A DNA stretch of 64,000 bases from Trichococcus pasteurii. Its GTDB lineage: Bacteria > Bacillota > Bacilli > Lactobacillales > Aerococcaceae. The stretch lies in the NCBI RefSeq assembly GCF_900112935.1, contig NZ_FONM01000013.1, positions 21,042-85,041 on the forward strand, given 5' to 3'. The notes under the pieces were generated by a model. It saw only the letters and a list, made by a program, of their open reading frames with translations, searched no databases and had not been told where the DNA came from. How positions within the stretch are numbered: the stretch's first letter is position 1; each line of letters opens with the position of its first letter. The position numbers and the translations under genes are program-made. Below, piece after piece: positions 43,523-51,305 of the stretch.

Positions 43523-44155
43523 TCAAGCGTACTTCAACGCAATCTCTTCCACGAATTTGGTCACGTCCTTGAAGGCGTCGCAACAATCCTCCAGGGATTT
43601 ATAGATTTTGCTTAGGATGACGGTGCTGACCGCATCCACATCGTTCTGATAGAGATCGCGCATGGATTGGATATACAGCAGATCGCCTTCTTTTTCACAG
43701 GCATTGATCAGGTCGATGACTGCATGGATCTCTTTTTGCGATTTCTTATAGGTTTTTAATAGCCTCACCGCCGTAAGCAGTTCTTCTGCTGATTTTTCGA
43801 CCAGATCGAGGAATTGATTGATTTCCGGGGTGATGTTCTGCGGTTGATAGATCTCAATATGGATCATGACATCCTCTATCATGTCGATGGCATGGTCCAG
43901 ACTGGTTACCAGCGCAATCACATCCTGCCTGTCGAAAGGCGGCAACAGATCGTTGTACATATAGCGCATCAGCCTGTATTTCGCGAGGTCGGCATTGTGT
44001 TCAATTTCATGCATCTCGTCCAATTTTTGGCTGAGATCAGCGACCGGATAATCCTCCAGCACCAGCTTCAGGAATTCCGCCGATTGGACACCCCATTCGG
44101 CAAGCTTGATGAACTCATCGAAATAATCCAACTTTTCCGTCTTCTTTTTGAACAT
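43523..44155 (-). CDS. DUF47 / PhoU-like phosphate transport partner
   Basis: The 210-residue all-helical protein has the TIGR00153/DUF47 pattern: DYFDEFIKLAEWGVQSAEFLKLVLEDY, MHEIEHNADLAKYRLMRYMYNDLLPPFDRQDVIALVTSLDHAIDMIED and, near the end, IYKSLEDCCDAFKDVTKFVEEIALKYA. The acidic and His positions match PhoU metal-site motifs. It starts 12 bases after the pit gene and probably regulates or assists that transporter. Confidence 0.92.
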   Translation of the reverse strand: MFKKKTEKLDYFDEFIKLAEWGVQSAEFLKLVLEDYPVADLSQKLDEMHEIEHNADLAKYRLMRYMYNDLLPPFDRQDVIALVTSLDHAIDMIEDVMIHIEIYQPQNITPEINQFLDLVEKSAEELLTAVRLLKTYKKSQKEIHAVIDLINACEKEGDLLYIQSMRDLYQNDVDAVSTVILSKIYKSLEDCCDAFKDVTKFVEEIALKYA

Positions 44156-44167
44156 AACCGGCTCCCC

Positions 44168-45217
44168 CTAGAATATCCGAATGAACAGCTTTGCCATCAG
44201 ATAACCGACAAGACCGCAACCTGGAAACGTCAACACCCACGTATAAACCATTTCCTTGACCGTCAGCCAGTTTACGCTCGACAGATGCCTACCCGCGCCC
44301 ACTCCCATGATAGCCGTTGTCTTCGTGTGGGTCGTGCTCACCGGCAGCCCCAAGAGCGATGCCGTCAAGAGGCTCAAGGCCCCGGCAAAATCAGCACTGA
44401 AGCCTTGATAAGTCTCCAATCTCACCATGTTGACCCCGACAGTCTTGATGATCTTCCCGCCGCCGATCGCTGTTCCCAAAGCCATGACCGCGGAACACAG
44501 CAGCATCAACCAGACCGGGATCGCGAAATCGGTCGCGGCATTTCCTTGCGACAAAGCGATGCCCAACAGGAAAATCCCGATGAACTTCTGGCCGTCCTGG
44601 GCCCCATGCATGAAGGCCATCGCCGCCGCACCGGCGATCTGGCTGTTGCGGAAGAAGGTTGTCGTGCTTTGCCGCTCAATGTCCTTGAACAACGCGCCGA
44701 CCAGTTTCACGACAAGGAATCCCAGAGACAACCCAAGAACGGTGGAAAGCACCAAGCCGTACAGCACCTTGATCCATTCCGCCCCATTGATGCCGCTGAT
44801 TCCGCCCTGCAACGCGATTGCAGCCCCCGAAACCCCAGCGATCAAGGCATGGCTCTCGCTTGTCGGAATGCCAAAATACCAGGCGGCAGTGGCCCATACC
44901 ACAATCGCGAAGAGAGCCGCACACAGCGCCACAACCGCGTCATCCGTATTCCCGCCAAAATCAACCATCTTCGCCATCGTCTGGGCAACTTTCGCATTGA
45001 TCGCCGTCATCGCAAAAACGCCTAAAAAATTGAACGCAGCCGCCATCAAGATGGCGTTCCGCGGAGTCATGCTCCTGGTCGAGACGCAGGTGGCGATGGC
45101 ATTCGGCGCATCCGTCCACCCGTTCACCAAAACCACTCCCAGCGTCAAGGCCACCGTCACCGCAATAGCCGGGCTCGTCAGCAGCAACTGAATGAATTCA
45201 CCGAATGAAATCGCCAT
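44168..45217 (-). CDS. Inorganic phosphate transporter, PiT family
   Basis: The 349-residue membrane protein has about ten helices and the duplicated PiT signature: GVVLVNGWTDAPNAIATCVSTRSMTPRNAILMAAAFNFLG near the N-terminus and SLLGLPVSTTHTKTTAIMGVGAG near the C-terminus. FGIPTSESHALIAGVSGAAIA is the middle motif. It imports phosphate (or metal phosphate) with a cation gradient. The DUF47 partner follows directly. Confidence 0.93.
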   Translation of the reverse strand: MAISFGEFIQLLLTSPAIAVTVALTLGVVLVNGWTDAPNAIATCVSTRSMTPRNAILMAAAFNFLGVFAMTAINAKVAQTMAKMVDFGGNTDDAVVALCAALFAIVVWATAAWYFGIPTSESHALIAGVSGAAIALQGGISGINGAEWIKVLYGLVLSTVLGLSLGFLVVKLVGALFKDIERQSTTTFFRNSQIAGAAAMAFMHGAQDGQKFIGIFLLGIALSQGNAATDFAIPVWLMLLCSAVMALGTAIGGGKIIKTVGVNMVRLETYQGFSADFAGALSLLTASLLGLPVSTTHTKTTAIMGVGAGRHLSSVNWLTVKEMVYTWVLTFPGCGLVGYLMAKLFIRIF

Positions 45218-45259
45218 AAAGAACCACCGCCTTTCCGGATCACAGTGAAATGAATGGTT

Positions 45260-46984
45260 TTACATCGGAATCCCGACTTCGATATGCTGGAAGGAATCCA
45301 CATCAAACAAACCTTTATCCGTCAGTTTCAGACGCGGAATGACCGGCAAGCACAGGAACGAAAGGATCATGAAAATGTTCTGCGATTCCTCCGCCAACGT
45401 AGCCAACTGCTCGTGCAACTGATGCAATTCCTTGATTACTTCTTCGTAAGGCTTTTCCGACATGATGCCACCGACCCTCAGCGGGACTGACGCCAGCACC
45501 TTGCCGCCATCCACGATTACGAGTCCGCCTTGCATGCGTTCCGCCTCTTCGATCGCCAGCAGCATATCTTCATCGTTGGTCCCGGCCACGACCAGATTAT
45601 GCGAATCATGGGCTACGGTCGAGGCGATGGCACCCCGTTTCAGACCGAGTCCGCTGACGATGCCAGCCCCGATGCTGCCGGTTTGGTGATGGCGCTCGCA
45701 CACCACCATCTTCACTTGATCGTTTTCTGGATCCGCAACAAAGAATCCATCTTCCGTCCTCACATCCGCTGCGATTTTCTCGGTAATGATCCGGCCCGGC
45801 ACAACGCCGATGACCCAAGCCTTTTGCCCATTTTGAAGCGGGATCTGCAAGTCGTCTTTTGTCACTTTCTTCAAATGAAGCGAGGATCGGACAGCCTCCG
45901 GGACAGTTGCGCGGACGTTTCTTAAAGCCCGCAGGTCCAGCAAACGTCCGTCTTTGATGATCGTTTCCGGGCGCAGTGTCTCCAGGCTGTCCGTGATCAG
46001 GATATCCGCCAGATATCCAGGTGCGATGGCGCCTTTGTCCTCGATTCCGTGGCATATCGCATTATTGAGCGTAGCCATCTGGATGGCGATGAGCGGGTCC
46101 ACCCCTTGTTGAATCGCCAACTGCGCGGCATAATTGACGGTTCCTTCTTCGGCCAATTCGTCCAAATGCTTATCGTCCGTACAAAATGAAAAACGACGGC
46201 TGTTCCTTTCGTTGATGGCCGGCAACAGCGCCAGCAGATCTTTCGCGGCCGAGCCTTCGCGCACCAACACATGGATGCCCCGTCGTACCCGCGCAATCGC
46301 TTCTTCCGCAGTCACCGCTTCGTGGTCGTTGCGGATCCCGGCTGTGCTGTAGACATTCAGCGCAGTATCCGGCAAACCGGCAGCATGGCCATCGACCATC
46401 ATTCCCGCTTCGATCGTCATGCGGATTTTCTCAAGCATATCCGGATTTGCATTCAATACGGATGGATAATCCATCACTTCCGCCAAGCCGATGACGGTCG
46501 GATGGGTCAAATAAGGCCGGAGATCATCCGCAGTCAGCGTCGCGCCGTTCTGCTCAAAGGGTGTTGCCGGCACACACGAAGGCAGCTTCATCAGGATGTC
46601 CATGTCGGCATTAGCGGCGTCCTCCAACATAAATTCAATCCCGATTGTGCCTGCGACGTTTGCGATTTCATGCGGATCGGTCACAACGGTCGTCACGCCG
46701 TGTTTGATGAGGGCACGCGAAAATTCCGATGGCGTGACCATCGTCGATTCGATATGGATGTGCCCGTCGATAAAGCCCGGCATGACATATTTCCCTGAAG
46801 CATCCACCACTTGCTTTCCGTTTGGGTAGGTACCGATGCCGACGATGTGCCCATCTTTGATCGCAACGTCCGCTTCAAAGGTCTCCAGCGAAAACACATC
46901 CACCACTGTTCCGTTCTGGATGATCAGGTCCGCTTCCTCCGGTTGCTGTGCTGCCTGGATCAATCTTTTCAATGCATCTGTCAT
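45260..46984 (-). CDS. ade: Adenine deaminase
   Basis: Start 46984 follows a GGGGG site and gives 574 residues beginning MTDALKRLIQAAQQPEEADL. The amidohydrolase motifs are PGFIDGHIHIESTMVTPSEF, VTTVVTDPHEIANV, VDGHAAGLPDTALN and RFSFCTDDKHLDELAEEG, all typical of Ade rather than other family members. It converts adenine to hypoxanthine for purine salvage. It lies 42 bases before the phosphate transporter gene. Confidence 0.93.
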   Translation of the reverse strand: MTDALKRLIQAAQQPEEADLIIQNGTVVDVFSLETFEADVAIKDGHIVGIGTYPNGKQVVDASGKYVMPGFIDGHIHIESTMVTPSEFSRALIKHGVTTVVTDPHEIANVAGTIGIEFMLEDAANADMDILMKLPSCVPATPFEQNGATLTADDLRPYLTHPTVIGLAEVMDYPSVLNANPDMLEKIRMTIEAGMMVDGHAAGLPDTALNVYSTAGIRNDHEAVTAEEAIARVRRGIHVLVREGSAAKDLLALLPAINERNSRRFSFCTDDKHLDELAEEGTVNYAAQLAIQQGVDPLIAIQMATLNNAICHGIEDKGAIAPGYLADILITDSLETLRPETIIKDGRLLDLRALRNVRATVPEAVRSSLHLKKVTKDDLQIPLQNGQKAWVIGVVPGRIITEKIAADVRTEDGFFVADPENDQVKMVVCERHHQTGSIGAGIVSGLGLKRGAIASTVAHDSHNLVVAGTNDEDMLLAIEEAERMQGGLVIVDGGKVLASVPLRVGGIMSEKPYEEVIKELHQLHEQLATLAEESQNIFMILSFLCLPVIPRLKLTDKGLFDVDSFQHIEVGIPM

Positions 46985-47173
46985 ACAAATTCCCCCTGGT
47001 TCCATTCGCTCTCTTGGTCAGCGAATCTCTTGTCGTTTCCTATATTATACACGATTCGCGCGGGGACCGATAAGCTTCTTAATCGTCGCGCAATTTGCAT
47101 TATTCATAAACTCTAGGTGATCGTTTTTACCTATCAACCTTGTTCGATTATAACTGTTTGCTTCTTACCTGCA

Positions 47174-47274
47174 CTGGTGATAAGATTTCCTCATGCCTTC
47201 GAGCGACAAAAAGTAAGAAAGTGTCGGTTTGCAGGCTTTCATCACCAGCATCAACCGCGTGGGGGAGTTTTTTT
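47174..47274 (+). ncRNA. Folded leader with possible attenuator, upstream of amino-acid ABC gene
   Basis: CTGGTGA (47174-47180) pairs with TCACCAG (47242-47248), GCCT (47195-47198) with AGGC (47233-47236), and CGAC (47204-47207) with GTCG (47223-47226), giving one long bulged stem. An alternative pairs CCTCATGC (47189-47196) with GCGTGGGG (47257-47264), directly before seven T (47268-47274). The two folds compete. No T-box, S-box or other known class was recognised. The rest of 46985-47329 holds no gene. Confidence 0.45.
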
Positions 47275-47329
47275 CCGGTCGAAGGACCGACAACATATCA
47301 AAAAAAAACAAAAACAGGAGTGAATATAA

Positions 47330-48175
47330 ATGAAGAAACTATTATCAAAAATCTTATTCGTGGGTACAGCAGGTTTGGTTTTGGCGGCTTGCGGCGCAAC
47401 AACAACTGATTCAAGTTCGGACAGTGCCTCTACAGCATCCAGCACCGCCACAACAGGAAACGTCTTAAAAACGATCGAAGAAAACAAACAATTGCGCATC
47501 GGGGTCGAAGGCACTTACCCTCCATTCAGCTACCATGACACAGAAACAGGCGACTTGGTCGGTTTCGAAGTGGAAATCGCAGAAGTCATCGCTGAAGATT
47601 TGGGCGTGGAAGCTGTCTTCGTCGAAACAAAATGGGATTCCCTGATTGCCGGATTGGACGTCAATAAATACGATATCGTCATCAACAACGTTGGCGTTAC
47701 CGAAGAACGACAAGAAGCTTATGACTTCACCGATGCTTATTTCGAGTCCTACGGCCAACTGGCTGTCAGCGCAGACTCTGACATCCAAACTTTGGAAGAC
47801 TACAGCGGCAAAAAATCAGCACAATCCACTACAAGTAATTATGCACAGAACGCACGCGATCTTGGCGCTGAAATCGTCCCTGTCGACGGCTTCAACCAAG
47901 CAGTCGAATTGATCACTTCAGGCCGCGCAGACGGCACAATCAATGACTACATCACTTTCTTGACTTACTTTGAGGAATATCCAGATTCAACTTTGAGACT
48001 AATCGACGAAAAACTGCCTACAAATGACGAAGTCGGCATCATCCTGCAAAAAGAAAACACAGAATTCCAGACTAAACTGAACGAAATCATCGCAGCCCGC
48101 ACAGAAGACGGCACTTTCAAAGCAATCTTCGAAAAATACCTAGGTGAAGACATCAGCGTCGGCGCCAACAACTAA
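47330..48175 (+). CDS. Amino-acid ABC transporter substrate-binding lipoprotein
   Basis: The 281-residue protein has a lipoprotein signal ending LAAC (Cys 21), a Ser/Thr-rich linker, and a family 3 solute-binding domain: LRIGVEGTYPPFSYHDTETGDLVGFEVEIAEVIAEDLGVE, KWDSLIAGLDVNKYDIVINNVGVTEERQEAYDFTDAY and GRADGTINDYITFLTYF. The pattern is close to TcyA/YckB-type cystine or polar amino-acid binders. It is followed by permease and ATPase genes. A large hairpin after its stop may keep its level above that of the membrane parts. Confidence 0.92.
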   Translation: MKKLLSKILFVGTAGLVLAACGATTTDSSSDSASTASSTATTGNVLKTIEENKQLRIGVEGTYPPFSYHDTETGDLVGFEVEIAEVIAEDLGVEAVFVETKWDSLIAGLDVNKYDIVINNVGVTEERQEAYDFTDAYFESYGQLAVSADSDIQTLEDYSGKKSAQSTTSNYAQNARDLGAEIVPVDGFNQAVELITSGRADGTINDYITFLTYFEEYPDSTLRLIDEKLPTNDEVGIILQKENTEFQTKLNEIIAARTEDGTFKAIFEKYLGEDISVGANN

Positions 48176-48212
48176 GAAAAGCTGAACGGGCTCGTTCCGT
48201 CTCACATTTACG

Positions 48213-48262
48213 AAATCGTACCGATTGCGCAGCGTAGAGCTCAATCGGTACGATTTATCTGA
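48213..48262 (+). terminator. Hairpin between binding protein and permease genes
   Basis: AAATCGTACCGATTG and CAATCGGTACGATTT pair perfectly over 15 bases around a 14-base loop, followed by ATCTGATTTAT rather than a pure T run. It probably acts as a partial terminator or RNA stabiliser. Confidence 0.6.
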
Positions 48263-48407
48263 TTTATCGATGGTTAACCCTTGAAGCTAACCATCATCGT
48301 TGGATGCATGGTACAATTTGGTATCTCGTGAACCACTTGCGGTGATGCTCTTTTGGACGTTGAATATTTTTTTAATTTTTAATATAAAAAGGAACGGTGA
48401 GTAAATT

Positions 48408-49076
48408 TTGCAGCATACATTATCCATAATCGAAAACGCCCTATGGCCAATTCTGGAAGCAGGATTTACCGTCACCATCCCCTTGGCGCTGATTTCCTTT
48501 GCCTTGTCCCTTGTACTGGCGGTCCTTACTGCAGTCATGCGGATTTCGAAAAGCAAGATATTAAAGGCGCTGGCTTGGTTCTACGTTTGGGTATTCCGCG
48601 GCACCCCGCTTTTGATCCAGTTGTTCATCGTCTTCTTCGGTTTGCCGAAGCTGAACATCACCTTGGATGCTTGGACCGCGGCTATTCTGACTTTTGCACT
48701 GAACAGCGGCGCCTATTCGGCCGAATCCATCCGCGGCGCGATCCTGTCCATCCCGAGAGGGCAATGGGAAGCGGCCGACTCCTTGGGCATGACGCACGGA
48801 CAGGTCCTGAAAAGGATCATCTTCCCGCAGACCATCCGGATTGCCTTGCCGGCTGTCATGAATGACTTCATCTCTTTGGTGAAATCGACCTCGCTGGCAT
48901 CCAGCATCACAATCATCGAAATGACGATGGTCGGGCAGCAGTTCGCTTCCGTTACCTATGAACCGCTGATTCTGTATATGGAAGTGGCTGTGATCTATCT
49001 ACTTATCAGTACAGTATTGACTTGGATCCAAGGCAAATTGGAAATCAGAACTTCCAAATATCTGAAAAAGGCGTGA
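48408..49076 (+). CDS. Amino-acid ABC transporter permease (HisM/GlnP type)
   Basis: The frame starts at a TTG (48408) with AGGAACGG upstream, and the product is 222 residues with about five helices. The EAA loop is ESIRGAILSIPRGQWEAADSLGMTHGQVLKRIIFPQTIRIALP. GTPLLIQLFIVFFGLP and SLVKSTSLASSITI are typical of polar amino-acid permeases. It pairs with the ATPase, which begins four bases later. Confidence 0.92.
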   Translation: MQHTLSIIENALWPILEAGFTVTIPLALISFALSLVLAVLTAVMRISKSKILKALAWFYVWVFRGTPLLIQLFIVFFGLPKLNITLDAWTAAILTFALNSGAYSAESIRGAILSIPRGQWEAADSLGMTHGQVLKRIIFPQTIRIALPAVMNDFISLVKSTSLASSITIIEMTMVGQQFASVTYEPLILYMEVAVIYLLISTVLTWIQGKLEIRTSKYLKKA

Positions 49077-49080
49077 CGAC

Positions 49081-49818
49081 ATGATCGAAATCAAAAATAT
49101 CCAAAAATCCTACGGTGACTTCCATGCCCTCAAGGACATCTCGTTGACTTTCAAAACCGGTGAAACGACCGTCATCGTCGGCCCATCCGGTTCGGGCAAG
49201 TCCACCCTGCTCCGCACCTTGAACCTGTTGGAAGTGCCCGAAAGCGGCATCTTGAAGAACGGCAATCTCGAGGTCGATTTCAGCTCCAAAATATCGAAAG
49301 AAACGATGATGGCAATCCGCAAAGAAACGGCGATGGTGTTCCAGAGCTTCAACCTCTTCCCGCATCTGTCGGTATTGGAAAATGTCATCGAAGGCCCGAT
49401 CACGGTTCTGAAACTTTCGAAAACAGAAGCGACGGCCAGAGCCAAAAACCTGCTGAACAAAGTGGGATTGGCCGACAAACTGGACCATTACCCGGACCAA
49501 CTATCGGGCGGCCAACAGCAACGCGTGGCCATCGCGCGCGCCTTGGCAATGGAACCGGATTTCGTCCTTTTTGATGAACCCACCTCCGCCCTCGATCCCG
49601 AGTTGGAAGCGGAAGTGCTGCGCGTTTTGAAGGAACTCGCCTCCGAGAAGCTGTCCATGATCATCGTGACGCACAACCTTGACTTCGCAAGGGAAGCAGC
49701 GGACCGCATGCTGTTCCTGGAGGACGGCAAAGTCGGCTTCGACGGTCCGACCAAGGACTTCTTCGAAAGCACTACCGATCCAAGGATCGCCCGCTTCATC
49801 AACAGCATAACGATTTAA
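49081..49818 (+). CDS. Amino-acid ABC transporter ATP-binding protein
   Basis: The 245-residue ATPase shows Walker [11 protein letters not shown]-loop [11 protein letters not shown], signature [15 protein letters not shown], Walker [15 protein letters not shown] and the switch His in [10 protein letters not shown]. It energises import by the permease encoded immediately upstream, and the transcript ends at the terminator just downstream. The substrate is probably cystine or another polar amino acid, judged from the binding protein. Confidence 0.95.
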   Translation: MIEIKNIQKSYGDFHALKDISLTFKTGETTVIVGPSGSGKSTLLRTLNLLEVPESGILKNGNLEVDFSSKISKETMMAIRKETAMVFQSFNLFPHLSVLENVIEGPITVLKLSKTEATARAKNLLNKVGLADKLDHYPDQLSGGQQQRVAIARALAMEPDFVLFDEPTSALDPELEAEVLRVLKELASEKLSMIIVTHNLDFAREAADRMLFLEDGKVGFDGPTKDFFESTTDPRIARFINSITI

Positions 49819-49869
49819 AAAGATAGACGAGACCAAAGCATCCAAGCTTTGGTCTCGTCTATCTTTTTT
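49817..49869. terminator. Terminator after the ABC transporter operon
   Basis: AAAAGATAGACGAGACCAAAG... pairs over about 22 bases with its complement around a short loop, ending in six T. Confidence 0.93.
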
Positions 49870-49900
49870 GTTGAGGTAATTGATACTATTGTGCTCAGTA

Positions 49901-50170
49901 TTATGCTTTGTTCTCGATTTCGATGATGGTCATGATTGCGTAATTCGCCAAATCCATCAGCGTGTCTGTGATACTCTCGTCTTTCACTTCGGCCTCTTGC
50001 TTAATCAGTTGTTTGAAACGGTGCAGTTTATCATCCAATCGGACGGCCGGCATTATCAGCCCGTACTCCTGGAAGCTGTCGCCAAAACTATCCCCGTAGT
50101 CTTTATTTTTTGCCGCATACAGCTGATTCAGCCTTTCGCATATTTCCCTGTGCTGCTCGACTTTCGTCAT
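49901..50170 (-). CDS. DUF1599 / Nmad1-like small protein
   Basis: The ATG at 50170 (GGTGGGGG upstream) gives 89 residues, MTKVEQHREICERLNQLYAA. KNKDYGDSFGDSFQEYGL, VRLDDKLHRFKQL and ITDTLMDLANYAIM are the conserved blocks of DUF1599 (nucleotide-modification-associated domain 1). Acidic and Lys residues resemble the helical MazG/dUTPase-like hydrolases, though no activity is established. It follows the CDF exporter by 28 bases. Confidence 0.8.
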   Translation of the reverse strand: MTKVEQHREICERLNQLYAAKNKDYGDSFGDSFQEYGLIMPAVRLDDKLHRFKQLIKQEAEVKDESITDTLMDLANYAIMTIIEIENKA

Positions 50171-50198
50171 ATCCCCCACCGCTTTCCTTTGTTCTTGT

Positions 50199-51122
50199 TT
50201 ATTCTTTATCGAGTACCCTGCCCACATCCTCGCAACAATTATATTCGAACTGAATCGTCAAGTGGGTCACACCGAAGCGCCCTTTCAATACCTGTTCCAA
50301 CTTCTCATAGACCTCGGATAGTTCACTGACCAAAATGTCATTTTGCAGATTTACATGGGCTTCGAAAAAGAGCGTATACTCATCCAACGCCCAAATGTGG
50401 ACGTGATGGATGTTTTTTATCGCATCCATCTTTTCGAGTTCCTCAGCGATTTCATCGATGTCCACCGTTTTCGGTGTTCCCTGCATCAGGATGTTCGCCG
50501 ACTCTTTCAATATTTCATAGCTTTCCTTGAGGATATACAAACCAATCAGCACCGTCAACAAAGGATCAATCCAGTAGGCATCGAAGTAATAGATGACAAC
50601 TCCGCCGACCATTACCCCGACCGAGGACAAGGCATCGCTCAGAAAATGCAGGTACACCGCCCGCATATTCAAGTCATCTCCTGAACTCTTATGCAGCAGG
50701 TATACAGCCATTGCATTGAGGACGATCCCGATTGCGGCGATCACGATGACCAACAGTGCGTTTATTTTTTCAGGCTGAATGAATTTAAAATAAGCTTCCC
50801 TGAAAAGGAAAAGGGACATGATGATCAGTAGGGTGGCATTGGTGACCGCGGCTATGATGGTGGCCCGTCTGTAGCCGAAGGTGTTTTTCTTATCGTGTTC
50901 TTTTGCTGCCATCTTGACGGCAAACCAACTGATGACGATGGACAATACGTCGTTAAGATTGTGGAGTGCATCGGAAAGCAGCGATAAGCTGCCGGAAAAC
51001 CAGCCGCCCAAAACTTCGGCAATTGTCAGCACAATCTTCAGGACCATGGTCAGGAGCAAATTTTTTCCTTTTACGCCACCCATACCGTCCGGATGGCTGT
51101 GTGCATGGGTATGTTCTGTCAT
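50199..51122 (-). CDS. Cation diffusion facilitator, CzcD/ZitB-like
   Basis: Start 51122 follows AGGAGG by eight bases; the product has 307 residues. The N-terminus is His-rich (TEHTHAHSHPDG). Six helices include the metal-site motifs SLLSDALHNLNDV and HFLSDALSSVGV (HxxxD type), followed by a C-terminal cytoplasmic domain with NIHHVHIWALDEYTLFFEAHV. The family exports zinc, cobalt or cadmium by exchange with protons. Zinc is the likely ion. Confidence 0.92.
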   Translation of the reverse strand: MTEHTHAHSHPDGMGGVKGKNLLLTMVLKIVLTIAEVLGGWFSGSLSLLSDALHNLNDVLSIVISWFAVKMAAKEHDKKNTFGYRRATIIAAVTNATLLIIMSLFLFREAYFKFIQPEKINALLVIVIAAIGIVLNAMAVYLLHKSSGDDLNMRAVYLHFLSDALSSVGVMVGGVVIYYFDAYWIDPLLTVLIGLYILKESYEILKESANILMQGTPKTVDIDEIAEELEKMDAIKNIHHVHIWALDEYTLFFEAHVNLQNDILVSELSEVYEKLEQVLKGRFGVTHLTIQFEYNCCEDVGRVLDKE

Positions 51123-51305
51123 CACTCAAACCTCCTATTTTGGGCAGCCTTGTGCACGTGCAAACCAGTTTCTTCCCCCTAATCATACTCCATATTCCAT
51201 AGAATAGAAAAATACATGACCCTTTTTCCTGGAAAAAAAGGGCAAAAAAGGGACTCCCGGATTAGGAATCCCCCTTGCTTTTTAGGCGATACACTTTCCC
51301 CTCGC

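Noticed and set aside
43814..45025. 403-residue forward frame over the pit and DUF47 genes
   Set aside because: It is antisense to two well-supported genes; its His/Arg/Gln-rich composition is that of a shadow frame.
47248..47268. AACCGCGTGGGGGAG read as a degenerate T-box
   Set aside because: The T-box sequence TGGNACC is absent and the leader is far shorter than a T-box with its specifier stem.
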